Shown here piece by piece: positions 6,135 through 13,165 of a stretch of DNA of 15,444 nt. The stretch lies in the NCBI GenBank assembly GCA_017518785.1, contig JAFWUA010000130.1, positions 1 through 15,444 on the forward strand, given 5' to 3'. A program made the translations under genes and the position numbers. This DNA is from Neisseriaceae bacterium (GTDB taxonomy: Bacteria; Pseudomonadota; Gammaproteobacteria; Burkholderiales; Neisseriaceae). The notes beneath the pieces were generated by a model. It worked only from the letters and a program-made list of their open reading frames with translations, was not told where the DNA came from and searched no databases. Within the stretch, counting starts at the first letter, position 1. Each line of letters starts with the position of its first letter.

Positions 6135-6857
6135 TTAAAAATCACCCCAAATTGTTTGTATGGCAGCCAATGTTGCCAATCCTGCTGTTTCAGTACGTAA
6201 GATACGTTGTCCCAAGCGAATGGGTAGAAAATTACTTTGTTGTGCTAATTTTTCTTCATTATCTGATAATCCTCCTTCGGCACCGATTAATAGAGTTATG
6301 GTTTTAGGGATTTTTTCAATATTACGCAAACGTATAGAGCCTTGCGGTGATAGTAAAAGTTTTATATCTGTTGTGGGAGCTTGTGTCAATGCAGTGTTAA
6401 GATTTTGAATTGGAAATATTTTAGGAATTGTATTTCTTCCACATTGCTCACAAGATGCAATGGCTATTTCTTGCCAACGCCGAGTACGTTTGATGGCTCG
6501 CTCTTCTGACAAACGTACATTTGAATGTTGTGATATTACAGGGTAAATTTGATTTACTCCCAATTCTGTGGCTTTTTGTACGGTAAAATCCATCTTTTCA
6601 CCTGTGGATACTACTTGAATTAAGTTGATATTCAAAGGCGATTCAGTTGGTGGTGATAATTCTTTAATAATAATGGCTTGCCAAATATTTTTTCCGGCAG
6701 ACTTTAATCTTGCTTGATATTCGCAATTTTGACCGTTAAATAAGGTGATGTAGCTATCGCTTTTCAAGCGTAATACTTTTATATGACGAATAATATTTTC
6801 CGGCAGAGTAATAGTTTGGTCTATATCAAGATGATTTGGCAAATAAAAACGTGGCAT
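6135..6857 (-). CDS. rsmE: 16S rRNA (uracil1498-N3)-methyltransferase
   Basis: SPOUT-class methyltransferase that methylates U1498 of 16S rRNA with S-adenosylmethionine (family knowledge). 240 aa, normal length. The N-terminal PUA-like domain starts MPRFYLP. The C-terminal SPOUT knot carries the signature LLIGAEGGLSDNEE, followed by LGQRILRTETAGLATLAAIQ, which forms the cofactor-binding loop. The middle KMDFTVQKATELGVNQIYPV segment is also characteristic. Single gene, divergent from argF. Two uptake sequences lie inside (6692-6703 perfect, 6798-6809 variant), both in the less conserved N-terminal domain. Confidence 0.96.
   Translation of the reverse strand: MPRFYLPNHLDIDQTITLPENIIRHIKVLRLKSDSYITLFNGQNCEYQARLKSAGKNIWQAIIIKELSPPTESPLNINLIQVVSTGEKMDFTVQKATELGVNQIYPVISQHSNVRLSEERAIKRTRRWQEIAIASCEQCGRNTIPKIFPIQNLNTALTQAPTTDIKLLLSPQGSIRLRNIEKIPKTITLLIGAEGGLSDNEEKLAQQSNFLPIRLGQRILRTETAGLATLAAIQTIWGDF
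6692..6703 (-). repeat. DNA-uptake-sequence-like 12-mer inside rsmE
   Basis: Perfect minus-orientation copy, encoding KSAGK, the same peptide as the gluQ copy at 2092. Confidence 0.85.
6798..6809 (-). repeat. Uptake-sequence variant ACTCTGCCGGAA inside rsmE
   Basis: Minus-orientation copy with C at position 2, encoding TLPEN near the RsmE N-terminus. Confidence 0.65.
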
Positions 6858-6944
6858 AATGTGGTGTTACTTGAAATAGTTATTAAAAGTTCAGGTGAAT
6901 ATTTTAATACTATTTTTCAAATTTAAGACAATGTATTGTTGAAA

Positions 6945-6956
6945 AGTCTGCCGGAA
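6945..6956 (+). repeat. DNA-uptake-sequence-like 12-mer, intergenic rsmE/argF
   Basis: A perfect AGTCTGCCGGAA in the 361-base gap between divergent rsmE and argF. It has no inverted partner, so it is not a terminator. Confidence 0.85.
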
Positions 6957-7007
6957 CTACTAATTTACACGGTTTTTAAAGATTTATAACATTAGATGAT
7001 TCAAATC

Positions 7008-7097
7008 AAAAGTAGACAAGGCAGCAAAACCACAGATGGTATAAATAATATAGTAAGAAGCAACTAACGCAAGATAGTTTGGTATAAATTGACTATA
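7008..7097. repeat. Possible decayed Correia-type (CREE) repeat
   Basis: The stretch contains GACAAGGCAGCAAAACCACAG (7014-7034 region), then a GTATAAATAATATAG segment, and ends in ATTGACTATA. From memory, neisserial Correia elements run GACAAGGCGACGAAGCCGCAG, then a GTACAAATAGTACGG segment, and end in AATCCACTATA. Block order and spacing agree, at roughly 60% identity by eye. The terminal inverted repeat of the element is no longer evident here. Correia elements often carry promoters, and this one would end just before the argF promoter candidate. Confidence 0.4.
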
Positions 7098-7101
7098 ACT
7101 G

Positions 7102-7110
7102 TGATAGAAT
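7102..7110 (+). promoter_or_regulatory. Extended -10 promoter candidate for argF-cobB
   Basis: TGATAGAAT (TG at 7102-7103, -10 TAGAAT at 7105-7110) forms an extended -10 element. No good -35 box sits at 16-18 bases. Transcription would start near 7117, giving a leader of about 100 bases before the argF ATG. Confidence 0.45.
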
Positions 7111-7136
7111 GCACACTTTTTTAAAAGTTAAGTTGA

Positions 7137-7209
7137 GTATCGTAAGATACATTTTTAATCTACAATAAACCTTTGTAACTGTTGTTTCAGTGCATCTGAA
7201 ACGATTTTT
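7137..7209 (+). promoter_or_regulatory. argF leader with two hairpins followed by T-runs (candidate attenuator or small RNA)
   Basis: Hairpin 1 is GTATC-GTAA-GATAC (7137-7150) followed by ATTTTT. Hairpin 2 is GTTTCAG-TGCAT-CTGAAAC (7184-7202), a perfect 7-bp stem that can be extended by a U-G and a U-A pair. It is followed by GATTTTT (7203-7209) and ends about ten bases before the argF start. Both have the form of intrinsic terminators, the second more convincingly. No clear Shine-Dalgarno sequence precedes argF. The layout fits either a leader that terminates transcription under some condition or a separate RNA of about 90 nt ending at 7209. Confidence 0.45.
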
Positions 7210-7218
7210 GAAAATACT

Positions 7219-8223
7219 ATGATTTCATTAAAACCAACATCTTTTTTAACATTAGCGGATTTTTCTGCCAAAGAAATTGAGTCCTTGTTAGAGTTGGCAA
7301 TTCAGTTAAAGAGTGCCAAGAAAAACGGTACGGAACGCCCTACCTTACAAGGCAAAAATATTGCTCTTATTTTCGAGAAAGATTCAACTCGTACACGTTG
7401 TGCTTTCGAAGTGGCTTGTGCTGATCAGGGGGCAAATGCTGTGTATATTGGACCTTCCGGCAGTCAGATTGGACACAAGGAATCGATGAAAGACACTGCA
7501 CGAGTATTGGGAAGAATGTTCGATGGCATTGAATATCGCGGTTTTGCCCAAGAGTGTGTAGAAATCTTGGCAAAATACTCCGGTGTACCTGTTTTTAATG
7601 GTTTAACTAATGAAAGGCACCCAACACAAGCATTGGCAGATTTAATGACTATGCGTGAGCATTCTGATAAACCTTTATCGCAAATTTCATATACATACGT
7701 TGGCGATGCACGTTATAACATGGGAAATTCATTGTTGTTATTAGGTGCGATTATGGGTATGGACGTTAGAATTGGTGCTCATAAATCATTTCAACCTAAT
7801 AGTGAATTAGTTGCTCAATGTATGAAATTGGCTGAATCAAGTGGAGCAAAAATAACTATCACAGATAATCCACATCTTGCAGTTAAAAATACAGATTTTA
7901 TTTATACCGATGTTTGGGTATCTATGGGAGAAGAAAAAGATGCTTGGGCAGAAAGAATAAAGTTCTTAAAACCTTTCCGCGTAGATAGCGATTTAATGAA
8001 AGCATCTTGCAATCCTAATGTTAAATTTATGCACTGTCTGCCAGCATTTCATGACCGTGAAACTACTGTGGGACAGTGGATTTATGATAATTTTAATTTG
8101 GACGGTGTAGAAGTTACCAACGAAGTATTCGAAAGTGAAGTATCTATCGTGTTTGACCAAGCCGAAAATCGTATGCACACAATTAAAGCAGTATTGGTGG
8201 CATTATTGGGGAATAAAGCATGA
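7219..8223 (+). CDS. argF: Ornithine carbamoyltransferase
   Basis: Makes citrulline from ornithine and carbamoyl phosphate in arginine biosynthesis (cytoplasmic trimer). 334 aa, standard length. Motifs seen: carbamoyl-phosphate loop S56-TRTR-60, HPTQ at 134-137, DVWVSMGE at 231-238, and the ornithine-binding HCLPAFHD at 272-279 with the catalytic cysteine C273. The E. coli-like layout suggests the anabolic enzyme, though a catabolic (ArcB) role cannot be excluded from sequence. The start ATG lacks a clear Shine-Dalgarno sequence and lies just after a terminator-like hairpin. The stop overlaps the cobB start (ATGA). One uptake-sequence variant lies inside at 7455-7466. Confidence 0.97.
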   Translation: MISLKPTSFLTLADFSAKEIESLLELAIQLKSAKKNGTERPTLQGKNIALIFEKDSTRTRCAFEVACADQGANAVYIGPSGSQIGHKESMKDTARVLGRMFDGIEYRGFAQECVEILAKYSGVPVFNGLTNERHPTQALADLMTMREHSDKPLSQISYTYVGDARYNMGNSLLLLGAIMGMDVRIGAHKSFQPNSELVAQCMKLAESSGAKITITDNPHLAVKNTDFIYTDVWVSMGEEKDAWAERIKFLKPFRVDSDLMKASCNPNVKFMHCLPAFHDRETTVGQWIYDNFNLDGVEVTNEVFESEVSIVFDQAENRMHTIKAVLVALLGNKA

Positions 8224-8912
8224 ATGCACAAAAAAAACGTTGTGTAGTATTAACCGGTGCGGGCATCAGTGCTGATAGCGGTTTATCTACATTTCGTGGC
8301 ACAGGCGGTTTATGGGAGGGACATCGTATTGAAGATGTTGCAACACCAGAAGGTTTTAAGGCAAATCCACAATTAGTGATTGATTTTTACAATCAAAGAC
8401 GTTTACAACTAAAAGAAGTAGAACCCAATGCTGCTCATTTAGCATTAAAGCGTTTAGAAGATTACTTTATAACCAATATTATTACCCAAAACGTTGACGA
8501 TTTACATGAACGTGCTGGCAGTAGCAATATTTTGCATTTGCATGGTGAGTTAAAAAAATTGCGTAGTAGCGTCAATGAAAATTACATTATAGATTTTTGC
8601 GATTCCCAAGATATAGCAATGACTGATCCTGATGGCAATCCAATGCGTCCACATATTGTATGGTTTGGCGAAGCAGTGCCGGCTTTGGACGAAGCTATTA
8701 GTTTGGTACAACAAGCTGATATTGTGTTGATTATTGGAACATCGTTGCAAGTTTATCCGGCAGCAGGTTTAATGAATTTTGCACCAAAACATGCGATTAT
8801 TCATTTGATAGATTTGCACCCTGTACAAGTTGCAGGAGTTCATATTACCGCTAAACGTGCATCAGAAGGAGTGCCAGAAGTGGTTGATAAGATGATTTCA
8901 CAATTTGCATAA
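8220..8912 (+). CDS. cobB: NAD-dependent protein deacylase, sirtuin family, lacking the zinc cysteines
   Basis: Sirtuin that removes acyl groups from lysines using NAD (family knowledge). 230 aa. Rossmann NAD-binding motif GAGISADSGLSTFRG (13-27), TQNVDDLHERAG (89-100), catalytic H108 in LHLHGEL, RPHIVWFGEAVP, and IIGTSLQVYPAAG are all present. Y57 and R60 in FYNQRR match the Tyr/Arg pair that gives E. coli CobB and SIRT5 activity on succinyl-lysine. The four zinc-binding cysteines of CobB are missing: the segment after H108 holds only one cysteine, C127. Sirtuins of this zinc-less type occur in other bacteria, so it may be active. The start overlaps the argF stop by four bases, implying translational coupling. 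Confidence 0.93.
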   Translation: MNAQKKRCVVLTGAGISADSGLSTFRGTGGLWEGHRIEDVATPEGFKANPQLVIDFYNQRRLQLKEVEPNAAHLALKRLEDYFITNIITQNVDDLHERAGSSNILHLHGELKKLRSSVNENYIIDFCDSQDIAMTDPDGNPMRPHIVWFGEAVPALDEAISLVQQADIVLIIGTSLQVYPAAGLMNFAPKHAIIHLIDLHPVQVAGVHITAKRASEGVPEVVDKMISQFA

Positions 8913-8928
8913 ATTGATTGTTAATTAC

Positions 8929-8970
8929 TTTCCGGCAGAGTTTATAAAATGCAATGAACTCTGCCGGAAA
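8929..8970. terminator. Inverted uptake-sequence pair, bidirectional terminator between cobB and ampD
   Basis: TTTCCGGCAGAGTT (8929-8942) and AACTCTGCCGGAAA (8957-8970) form a perfect 14-bp stem with a 14-base loop between convergent genes. Both copies are of the ACTCTGCCGGAA variant. T-runs after the stem are weak in both directions. Confidence 0.65.
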
Positions 8971-8975
8971 AATTT

Positions 8976-9539
8976 TCAAGTTACACCATTTCTATCAACA
9001 GGCAAATTAACATCAACAAGTCTTTGCCAATCAAAAAAATATCCAGGGTCAGTTTTACGATTTGGTGCAATATCTGAATGTCCGCAAATTGCAGTTATAC
9101 TTGGATATTCTTGTATTAAATCATGAAGCAGATTTATTAATGAAAAATATTGTTCTTCGGTAAAAGGTTCAAAATCGCAACCTTCTAATTCAATGCCAAT
9201 GGAAAAATTATTACATTTTTCTCTTCCATGAAAAGACGAGATACCAGCGTGATAGGCTATATCATTACAGGATACAAATTGTTTTATCACGCCACAGCGT
9301 TCAATTAAAAAATGTGATGATACGCGTAAATGAGAGATTGATTGTAAAAATGCATCTTTTTCTTTATCAAGTTTATTTTGAAATAGTTTATCAATAGTAT
9401 GGCTACCATATTCAAATGGCGGTAAGGAGATATTATGTAATACAATTAAAGATATATCACAATTACTATGACGTGATTCAAAGTTGGGCGAAACACATGA
9501 GGTGGCGAATGAGTAAAAGCCATTTTCAAATTTATTCAT
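8976..9539 (-). CDS. ampD: 1,6-anhydro-N-acetylmuramyl-L-alanine amidase
   Basis: Cytoplasmic zinc amidase that cleaves the peptide from anhydro-muropeptides during murein recycling (family knowledge). 187 aa, as in E. coli (183). Zinc ligands H35 (LIVLHNISLP), H154 (CGHSDIAPNRKTDPG) and D164, and catalytic E117 (IGIELEG), correspond in spacing to H34, H154, D164 and E116 of E. coli AmpD. No signal peptide. The ATG overlaps the stop of the upstream TPR-like gene by one base (TAATG), so the two are probably co-translated. Pairs functionally with the lytic transglycosylase MltB encoded about 0.8 kb upstream. Confidence 0.96.
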   Translation of the reverse strand: MNKFENGFYSFATSCVSPNFESRHSNCDISLIVLHNISLPPFEYGSHTIDKLFQNKLDKEKDAFLQSISHLRVSSHFLIERCGVIKQFVSCNDIAYHAGISSFHGREKCNNFSIGIELEGCDFEPFTEEQYFSLINLLHDLIQEYPSITAICGHSDIAPNRKTDPGYFFDWQRLVDVNLPVDRNGVT

Positions 9540-10216
9540 TATTTTATACTTCTTTGAATATTATCGTTTTTAATTGCTTTAATTATTTTGGCAGTTTGTG
9601 GGTTTTGTGGATAATATTTTTGATATTGTTCTAATGCTTCAATTGCTAATTGTTTTTTATTTTGAATAAAATAATTCATACCTAATGCAAAATAAGTATC
9701 TTTCTCTCCTAATTGTATAGCTTTTTGTAAATATTCTTCTCCTTTTTTAATCCGCATACTATTGGACAAAAATCCTCCATATTCTGCATACAATTTACCA
9801 TTGTTAGGATTATTTTTAATTAGTTTTTGATAGTGTTCATCGGCTTTTTTCATCATATTTGGTATATCAAAATTATGAGCCATTAAAAATAAACGAGCAT
9901 GACCTAAATCAAAATTAAATTTATCTTGTGATGAAAATCTATCTATAATTTTTTCTTGCTTAACATAATCAAATGTTTTAATTAAAATATGTAAATCTCG
10001 ATAGGCATTATTTATATCTTGTTTATTATCAAATTTTAATGGATATTCTTTGGCATATAGATATAAATTATCTACACCTTTGAACATAACAGAAATATTG
10101 ATTGAATATTTACCGTTTTCATTGCTTAAGGCTTGTTGATGATTATATTCTTGATACGGTAGTGCCAATACGATTGAGCTACACAATAATAATAGTAAAA
10201 AAAGAATTTTTTTCAT
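9539..10216 (-). CDS. Exported TPR-like protein of unknown function
   Basis: Starting at the ATG at 10214-10216 the protein is 225 aa, with an N-terminal signal peptide (MKKILFLLLLLCSSIVLALP). A longer in-frame start would run into tRNA-Arg and is unlikely. The C-terminal half contains TPR-type helix pairs: ADEHYQKLIKNNPNNGKLYAEYG, KKGEEYLQKAIQLGEKDTYFALG, and KKQLAIEALEQYQKYYPQNPQ. This suggests a periplasmic protein-interaction scaffold; a cysteine in the signal segment (LLCSS) might be a poor lipobox. Its order with ampD resembles an arrangement I recall from Neisseria. It begins about 19 bases after the tRNA and overlaps ampD by one base. The specific function is not known. Confidence 0.82.
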   Translation of the reverse strand: MKKILFLLLLLCSSIVLALPYQEYNHQQALSNENGKYSINISVMFKGVDNLYLYAKEYPLKFDNKQDINNAYRDLHILIKTFDYVKQEKIIDRFSSQDKFNFDLGHARLFLMAHNFDIPNMMKKADEHYQKLIKNNPNNGKLYAEYGGFLSNSMRIKKGEEYLQKAIQLGEKDTYFALGMNYFIQNKKQLAIEALEQYQKYYPQNPQTAKIIKAIKNDNIQRSIK

Positions 10217-10234
10217 AATTATATTCACAAATAA

Positions 10235-10311
10235 TGGTGCACCCAACAGGGATCGAACCTGTGACCTTCGGCTTCGGAAACCGACACTCTATCCAACTGA
10301 GCTATGGGTGC
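10235..10311 (-). tRNA. tRNA-Arg (anticodon CCG)
   Basis: Full cloverleaf on the minus strand: acceptor GCACCCA/TGGGTGC, D-arm GCTC/GAGT, anticodon stem TCGGT/GCCGA with loop TTCCGAA (anticodon CCG, reading CGG), T-arm ACAGG-TTCGATC-CCTGT, discriminator A and an encoded CCA at 10235-10237. It lies between mltB and the TPR-like gene, in the same direction. Confidence 0.97.
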
Positions 10312-10332
10312 AGTTTATCAAATGAGCTCGTC

Positions 10333-10341
10333 ATTCTAACA
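10333..10341 (-). promoter_or_regulatory. Extended -10 promoter candidate for tRNA-Arg
   Basis: On the minus strand TGTTAGAAT is an extended -10 (TAGAAT at 10333-10338) about 20 bases before the tRNA 5' end. It resembles the argF element TGATAGAAT. No clear -35 box was found. Confidence 0.4.
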
Positions 10342-10358
10342 AAAATTATATGTGTTGC

Positions 10359-11405
10359 CTAATATTGATTGGCATAAATTCCGGCAGCAATTTGCGATAC
10401 TGCATGAACATATAGTCTGCTGTTGTTATATTTCCAGATTGCGTAAAAATTATTAAATCCCAAGTGATAGGTAAATGTATCAGGTGCTGTTTCTAAACGA
10501 TAGACAAATGCACGTTCATTATCATTGATTTCTGCTGGAATATTGATACCCAAATTGCGTAAATCACGTACGGTGCGTGATAGTGCGGTTTTTTCTTCGG
10601 AAAGTTCGTCCAATATAAATCTATTATCGTCATAAATGGGAATCGTTATATGTCCGCCCTTTTGCCAACCATGAACCACCAAATAATTGGCAATAGATGC
10701 TAATGCATCAGCTTTATTATTCCAAATATCGGCAAAACCATCACCATCACCGTCTTTTGCCCATTTGCGATAGCTCGATGGCATAAATTGAGGCATACCC
10801 ATTGCACCGGCATAACTGCCGGAAAAACTAAATGGATCACGATTTAATTCTTTACACATTAGTAAAAATTCACTTAATTCCTCTTGGAAAAACTCCGCTC
10901 TTTTAGGAAAGTGAAAAGCCAAAGTATGTAAAGAATCAGCCACATTAAAAGAACCTGTGTTTTTGCCGTAATTGGTTTCTATACCTAATATAGCTGTGAT
11001 TACTTCTGCATCAACACCGTATTCTTGTGCAATTCTTTGGATTATTTGGTAATTATTCTTATAGAAATTTGTACCATTTTTAATGCGATGTGTTCCGGAA
11101 TTATCCACCGCAAATTTATACCAAGGACGTGAGGTTGAGGGGCGACTGATGGTTCTTATAATATCTTCACGCAATTGAGCACGAGAGAAAAAATTTTCCC
11201 ATTCATTGACCGAAATTTCGGGATGCCGCAAGATAAAACAATCAATATCTTCACATGGGACAACAGGTTCTTGCTTAATTTCTGCGATATTATTATTGGT
11301 GTTTATTTGATTATTATCAGGCGTTTCGTAAGATGTTCCTTGTTTTGATAAGGAACAAGCAGTCATTATGATTGTGGAGATTAATATGGTGATTTTTTTT
11401 AACAT
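10359..11405 (-). CDS. mltB: Membrane-bound lytic murein transglycosylase B
   Basis: Outer-membrane lipoprotein that cleaves murein glycan strands, leaving 1,6-anhydro-muramic acid (family knowledge); its products feed AmpD. From the ATG at 11403-11405 the protein is 348 aa with a lipoprotein signal MLKKITILISTIIMTAC (Cys17). A start four codons upstream is also possible; neither has a clear Shine-Dalgarno sequence, but the shorter form has a more normal basic n-region. Motifs: catalytic Glu in AILGIETNYGKNTG (E143 from this start), SYAGAMGMPQFMPSSYRKWA, and an EF-hand-like calcium loop DGDGDGFADIW, all hallmarks of MltB/Slt35. It follows hpt by a short gap with no terminator. Confidence 0.94.
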   Translation of the reverse strand: MLKKITILISTIIMTACSLSKQGTSYETPDNNQINTNNNIAEIKQEPVVPCEDIDCFILRHPEISVNEWENFFSRAQLREDIIRTISRPSTSRPWYKFAVDNSGTHRIKNGTNFYKNNYQIIQRIAQEYGVDAEVITAILGIETNYGKNTGSFNVADSLHTLAFHFPKRAEFFQEELSEFLLMCKELNRDPFSFSGSYAGAMGMPQFMPSSYRKWAKDGDGDGFADIWNNKADALASIANYLVVHGWQKGGHITIPIYDDNRFILDELSEEKTALSRTVRDLRNLGINIPAEINDNERAFVYRLETAPDTFTYHLGFNNFYAIWKYNNSRLYVHAVSQIAAGIYANQY

Positions 11406-11429
11406 ATCGTATGGCAAATTGAATTTTGT

Positions 11430-11972
11430 TTATTGTCCGATTGCATATATTTCCGGCAGATTACGCCATGCACCTTTTACGTCCATACCGAAACCAAAAA
11501 CATAACGATTAGGTACGTCTAAACCTACAAAATCTGCTTTGATTGGTTTTTTATGCGGTAACAGTTTATTGGCAAACACTGCGGTGTAACAAGCTTTGGC
11601 ACCCAAAGACATGGCTTTATTATAGATGGCAGCCATAGTATGTCCCTCATCTAAAATATCATCTAATATTAGAACGGTACGCCCTCTCATATCTTGTTTG
11701 GGTAGGCGTGTCCATTCAAAATTGCCACCAACAAGTTTGTTACCATAACGAGAAACATGAATATAATCAAAATCCAATGGAAAATTAAGCAACGGAAGCA
11801 ATTGTCCGGTGAATACTACTGCACCACCCATAACTGGTAGTACTAATGGCATAGCATCTTTTAATTTAGCCGTAATCTCGCAAGCCATGCGTTCTAATGC
11901 GTGGCAACATTGTTGCTTATCGAATATGAGTTCGGCGTTTTGCAAAGTGGACAATTGTTCAGCGTAATCCAT
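11430..11972 (-). CDS. hpt: Hypoxanthine-guanine phosphoribosyltransferase
   Basis: Purine salvage enzyme that turns hypoxanthine and guanine into IMP and GMP using PRPP. 180 aa. The PRPP-binding signature LILDDILDEGHT is at 101-112; PVMGGAVVFTGQLLP (46-60) and the aromatic purine-stacking region NRYVFGFGMDVKGAWRNLPEIYA near the C-terminus also fit. The sequence resembles the Neisseria-type enzyme rather than E. coli Hpt (recalled, not searched). Shine-Dalgarno AAGGAT lies about eight bases before the ATG. An uptake-sequence variant overlaps the 3' end (11451-11462). Confidence 0.93.
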   Translation of the reverse strand: MDYAEQLSTLQNAELIFDKQQCCHALERMACEITAKLKDAMPLVLPVMGGAVVFTGQLLPLLNFPLDFDYIHVSRYGNKLVGGNFEWTRLPKQDMRGRTVLILDDILDEGHTMAAIYNKAMSLGAKACYTAVFANKLLPHKKPIKADFVGLDVPNRYVFGFGMDVKGAWRNLPEIYAIGQ

Positions 11973-12009
11973 TGGACGATCCTTATAATATCGTAGAAAT
12001 TATCCCACC

Positions 12010-12038
12010 ATTATAACCATGATTGATTGTTATTGAAA
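12010..12038 (-). promoter_or_regulatory. Promoter candidate for hpt
   Basis: On the minus strand a perfect -10 box TATAAT (12010-12015) lies about 40 bases before the hpt ATG, with a weak -35 box TTTCAA (12033-12038) 17 bases upstream. It comes directly after the pyrC terminator, so hpt would start its own transcript. Confidence 0.45.
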
Positions 12039-12086
12039 AATAGTCTGCCGGAAAGTTTTTCATTTATCAACTTTTCCGGCAGACTA
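12036..12086 (-). terminator. Inverted uptake-sequence pair, terminator of pyrC
   Basis: TAGTCTGCCGGAAA (12041-12054) and TTTCCGGCAGACTA (12073-12086) form a perfect 14-bp stem with an 18-base loop, which can pair further through GTT/AAC. On the minus strand the stem is followed by TTTTTC (12035-12040). It lies 24 bases after the pyrC stop. Confidence 0.8.
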
Positions 12087-12110
12087 TATTTAACGAATTA
12101 TGTTATTTAT

Positions 12111-13142
12111 TTATTCAATTGACCATGAGATTGTTTGATTTGCACGCAGTGGGATTAGTTTATCCTGACCAAATGGATACGATTCCGGAATGATTTGTTC
12201 TTTTTTGATTAAGGTAATAGTGTCAGTGTTTTCCGGCAGACTATAAAAACGTGCACCATTGCGTGATGCAAACGCTTCTAATTTATCTAATGCACCGATT
12301 GAATCAAATGCTTCTGCATATAATTCAATTGCAGCATGTGCGGAAAACGCACCAGCACAACCACAAGAACATTCCTTTTTAGAACGTGGATGTGGAGCAG
12401 AATCTGTACCCAAGAAAAAACGATGAGAATTATTGCCGCTCACTGCCTCTAATAGAGCAAGGCGATGTTTTTCATGTTTTAAAATTGGTAAGCAATAGTG
12501 ATGAGGATTAATACCACCCACTAATAAATGATTGCGATTCATTAATAAATGTTGGGGAGTTATAGTCGCACCTACTCTATCTTCTGCCTGAATTACAAAT
12601 TGTGCCGCATCGGCAGTTGTAATATGTTCAAAAACAACTCGCAAATTTGGTAATTTATCTAATAGTGGTTTAAGTATTCTTTCTATAAAGATGGCTTCGC
12701 GTTCAAAAATATCCACGTTACTATCAGTTACTTCACCGTGCACTAATAGTGGCATATTTACTTCTGACATGGCTTGCAATACAGGAATTAGCTTAAATAA
12801 ATCGGTTACACCATCGTCTGAATTAGTAGTAGCTCCTGCAGGATATAGTTTGAATGCTACAATTTTTGCATCAGCTGCCTGATAAACCATATCTGGCGTT
12901 GTTTTATCGGTTAAATACAAAGTCATCAGAGGGGTAAACGATGAATTTTTATCAAGCACATCCATGATTTTTTGCTTATAAGATAGAGCAGCCTCAACGT
13001 TTACAATTGGTGGTTTAAGATTAGGCATGATAACCGCACGTCCCATTTGTCGTGCAGAAAACGGAACAACACACTTTAACGCTTCATTATCGCGTACATG
13101 CAAGTGCATATCATCAGGACGAATAATGGTGATACTTTTCAT
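12111..13142 (-). CDS. pyrC: Dihydroorotase (class II, PyrC type)
   Basis: Zinc amidohydrolase that interconverts carbamoyl-aspartate and dihydroorotate in pyrimidine biosynthesis. 343 aa, like E. coli (348). The binuclear metal site is complete: H13 and H15 (DDMHLHVRD), carbamylated K98 (IVAFKLYPAGATT), H135 (LVHGEVTD), H173 (FEHITTADA) and catalytic D247 (LGTDSAPHP). The substrate loop is in PQHLLMNRN and the following HHYCLP. An uptake sequence is inside at 12231-12242. It starts 23 bases after the upstream exported-protein gene, so the two may share a transcript, and it ends in a strong hairpin. Confidence 0.97.
   Translation of the reverse strand: MKSITIIRPDDMHLHVRDNEALKCVVPFSARQMGRAVIMPNLKPPIVNVEAALSYKQKIMDVLDKNSSFTPLMTLYLTDKTTPDMVYQAADAKIVAFKLYPAGATTNSDDGVTDLFKLIPVLQAMSEVNMPLLVHGEVTDSNVDIFEREAIFIERILKPLLDKLPNLRVVFEHITTADAAQFVIQAEDRVGATITPQHLLMNRNHLLVGGINPHHYCLPILKHEKHRLALLEAVSGNNSHRFFLGTDSAPHPRSKKECSCGCAGAFSAHAAIELYAEAFDSIGALDKLEAFASRNGARFYSLPENTDTITLIKKEQIIPESYPFGQDKLIPLRANQTISWSIE
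12231..12242 (-). repeat. DNA-uptake-sequence-like 12-mer inside pyrC
   Basis: Perfect minus-orientation copy near the PyrC C-terminus, encoding SLPE. Confidence 0.85.
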
Positions 13143-13165
13143 AATATTATCAATATAGTTAACGA

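Noticed and set aside
7109..7168. 19-codon leader peptide ORF upstream of argF
   Set aside because: Its ATG overlaps the -10 box and has no ribosome binding site. The peptide is not rich in arginine, so it does not look like an attenuation peptide.
8550..8750. Short antisense ORFs within cobB, argF, cca, gluQ and rsmE
   Set aside because: All are shadows of well-supported genes on the other strand, without ribosome binding sites or recognisable products.
10217..10246. Longer N-terminus for the TPR-like protein (MGAPLFVNII...)
   Set aside because: It would overlap the tRNA-Arg 3' end, and the start 30 bases downstream gives a proper signal peptide.
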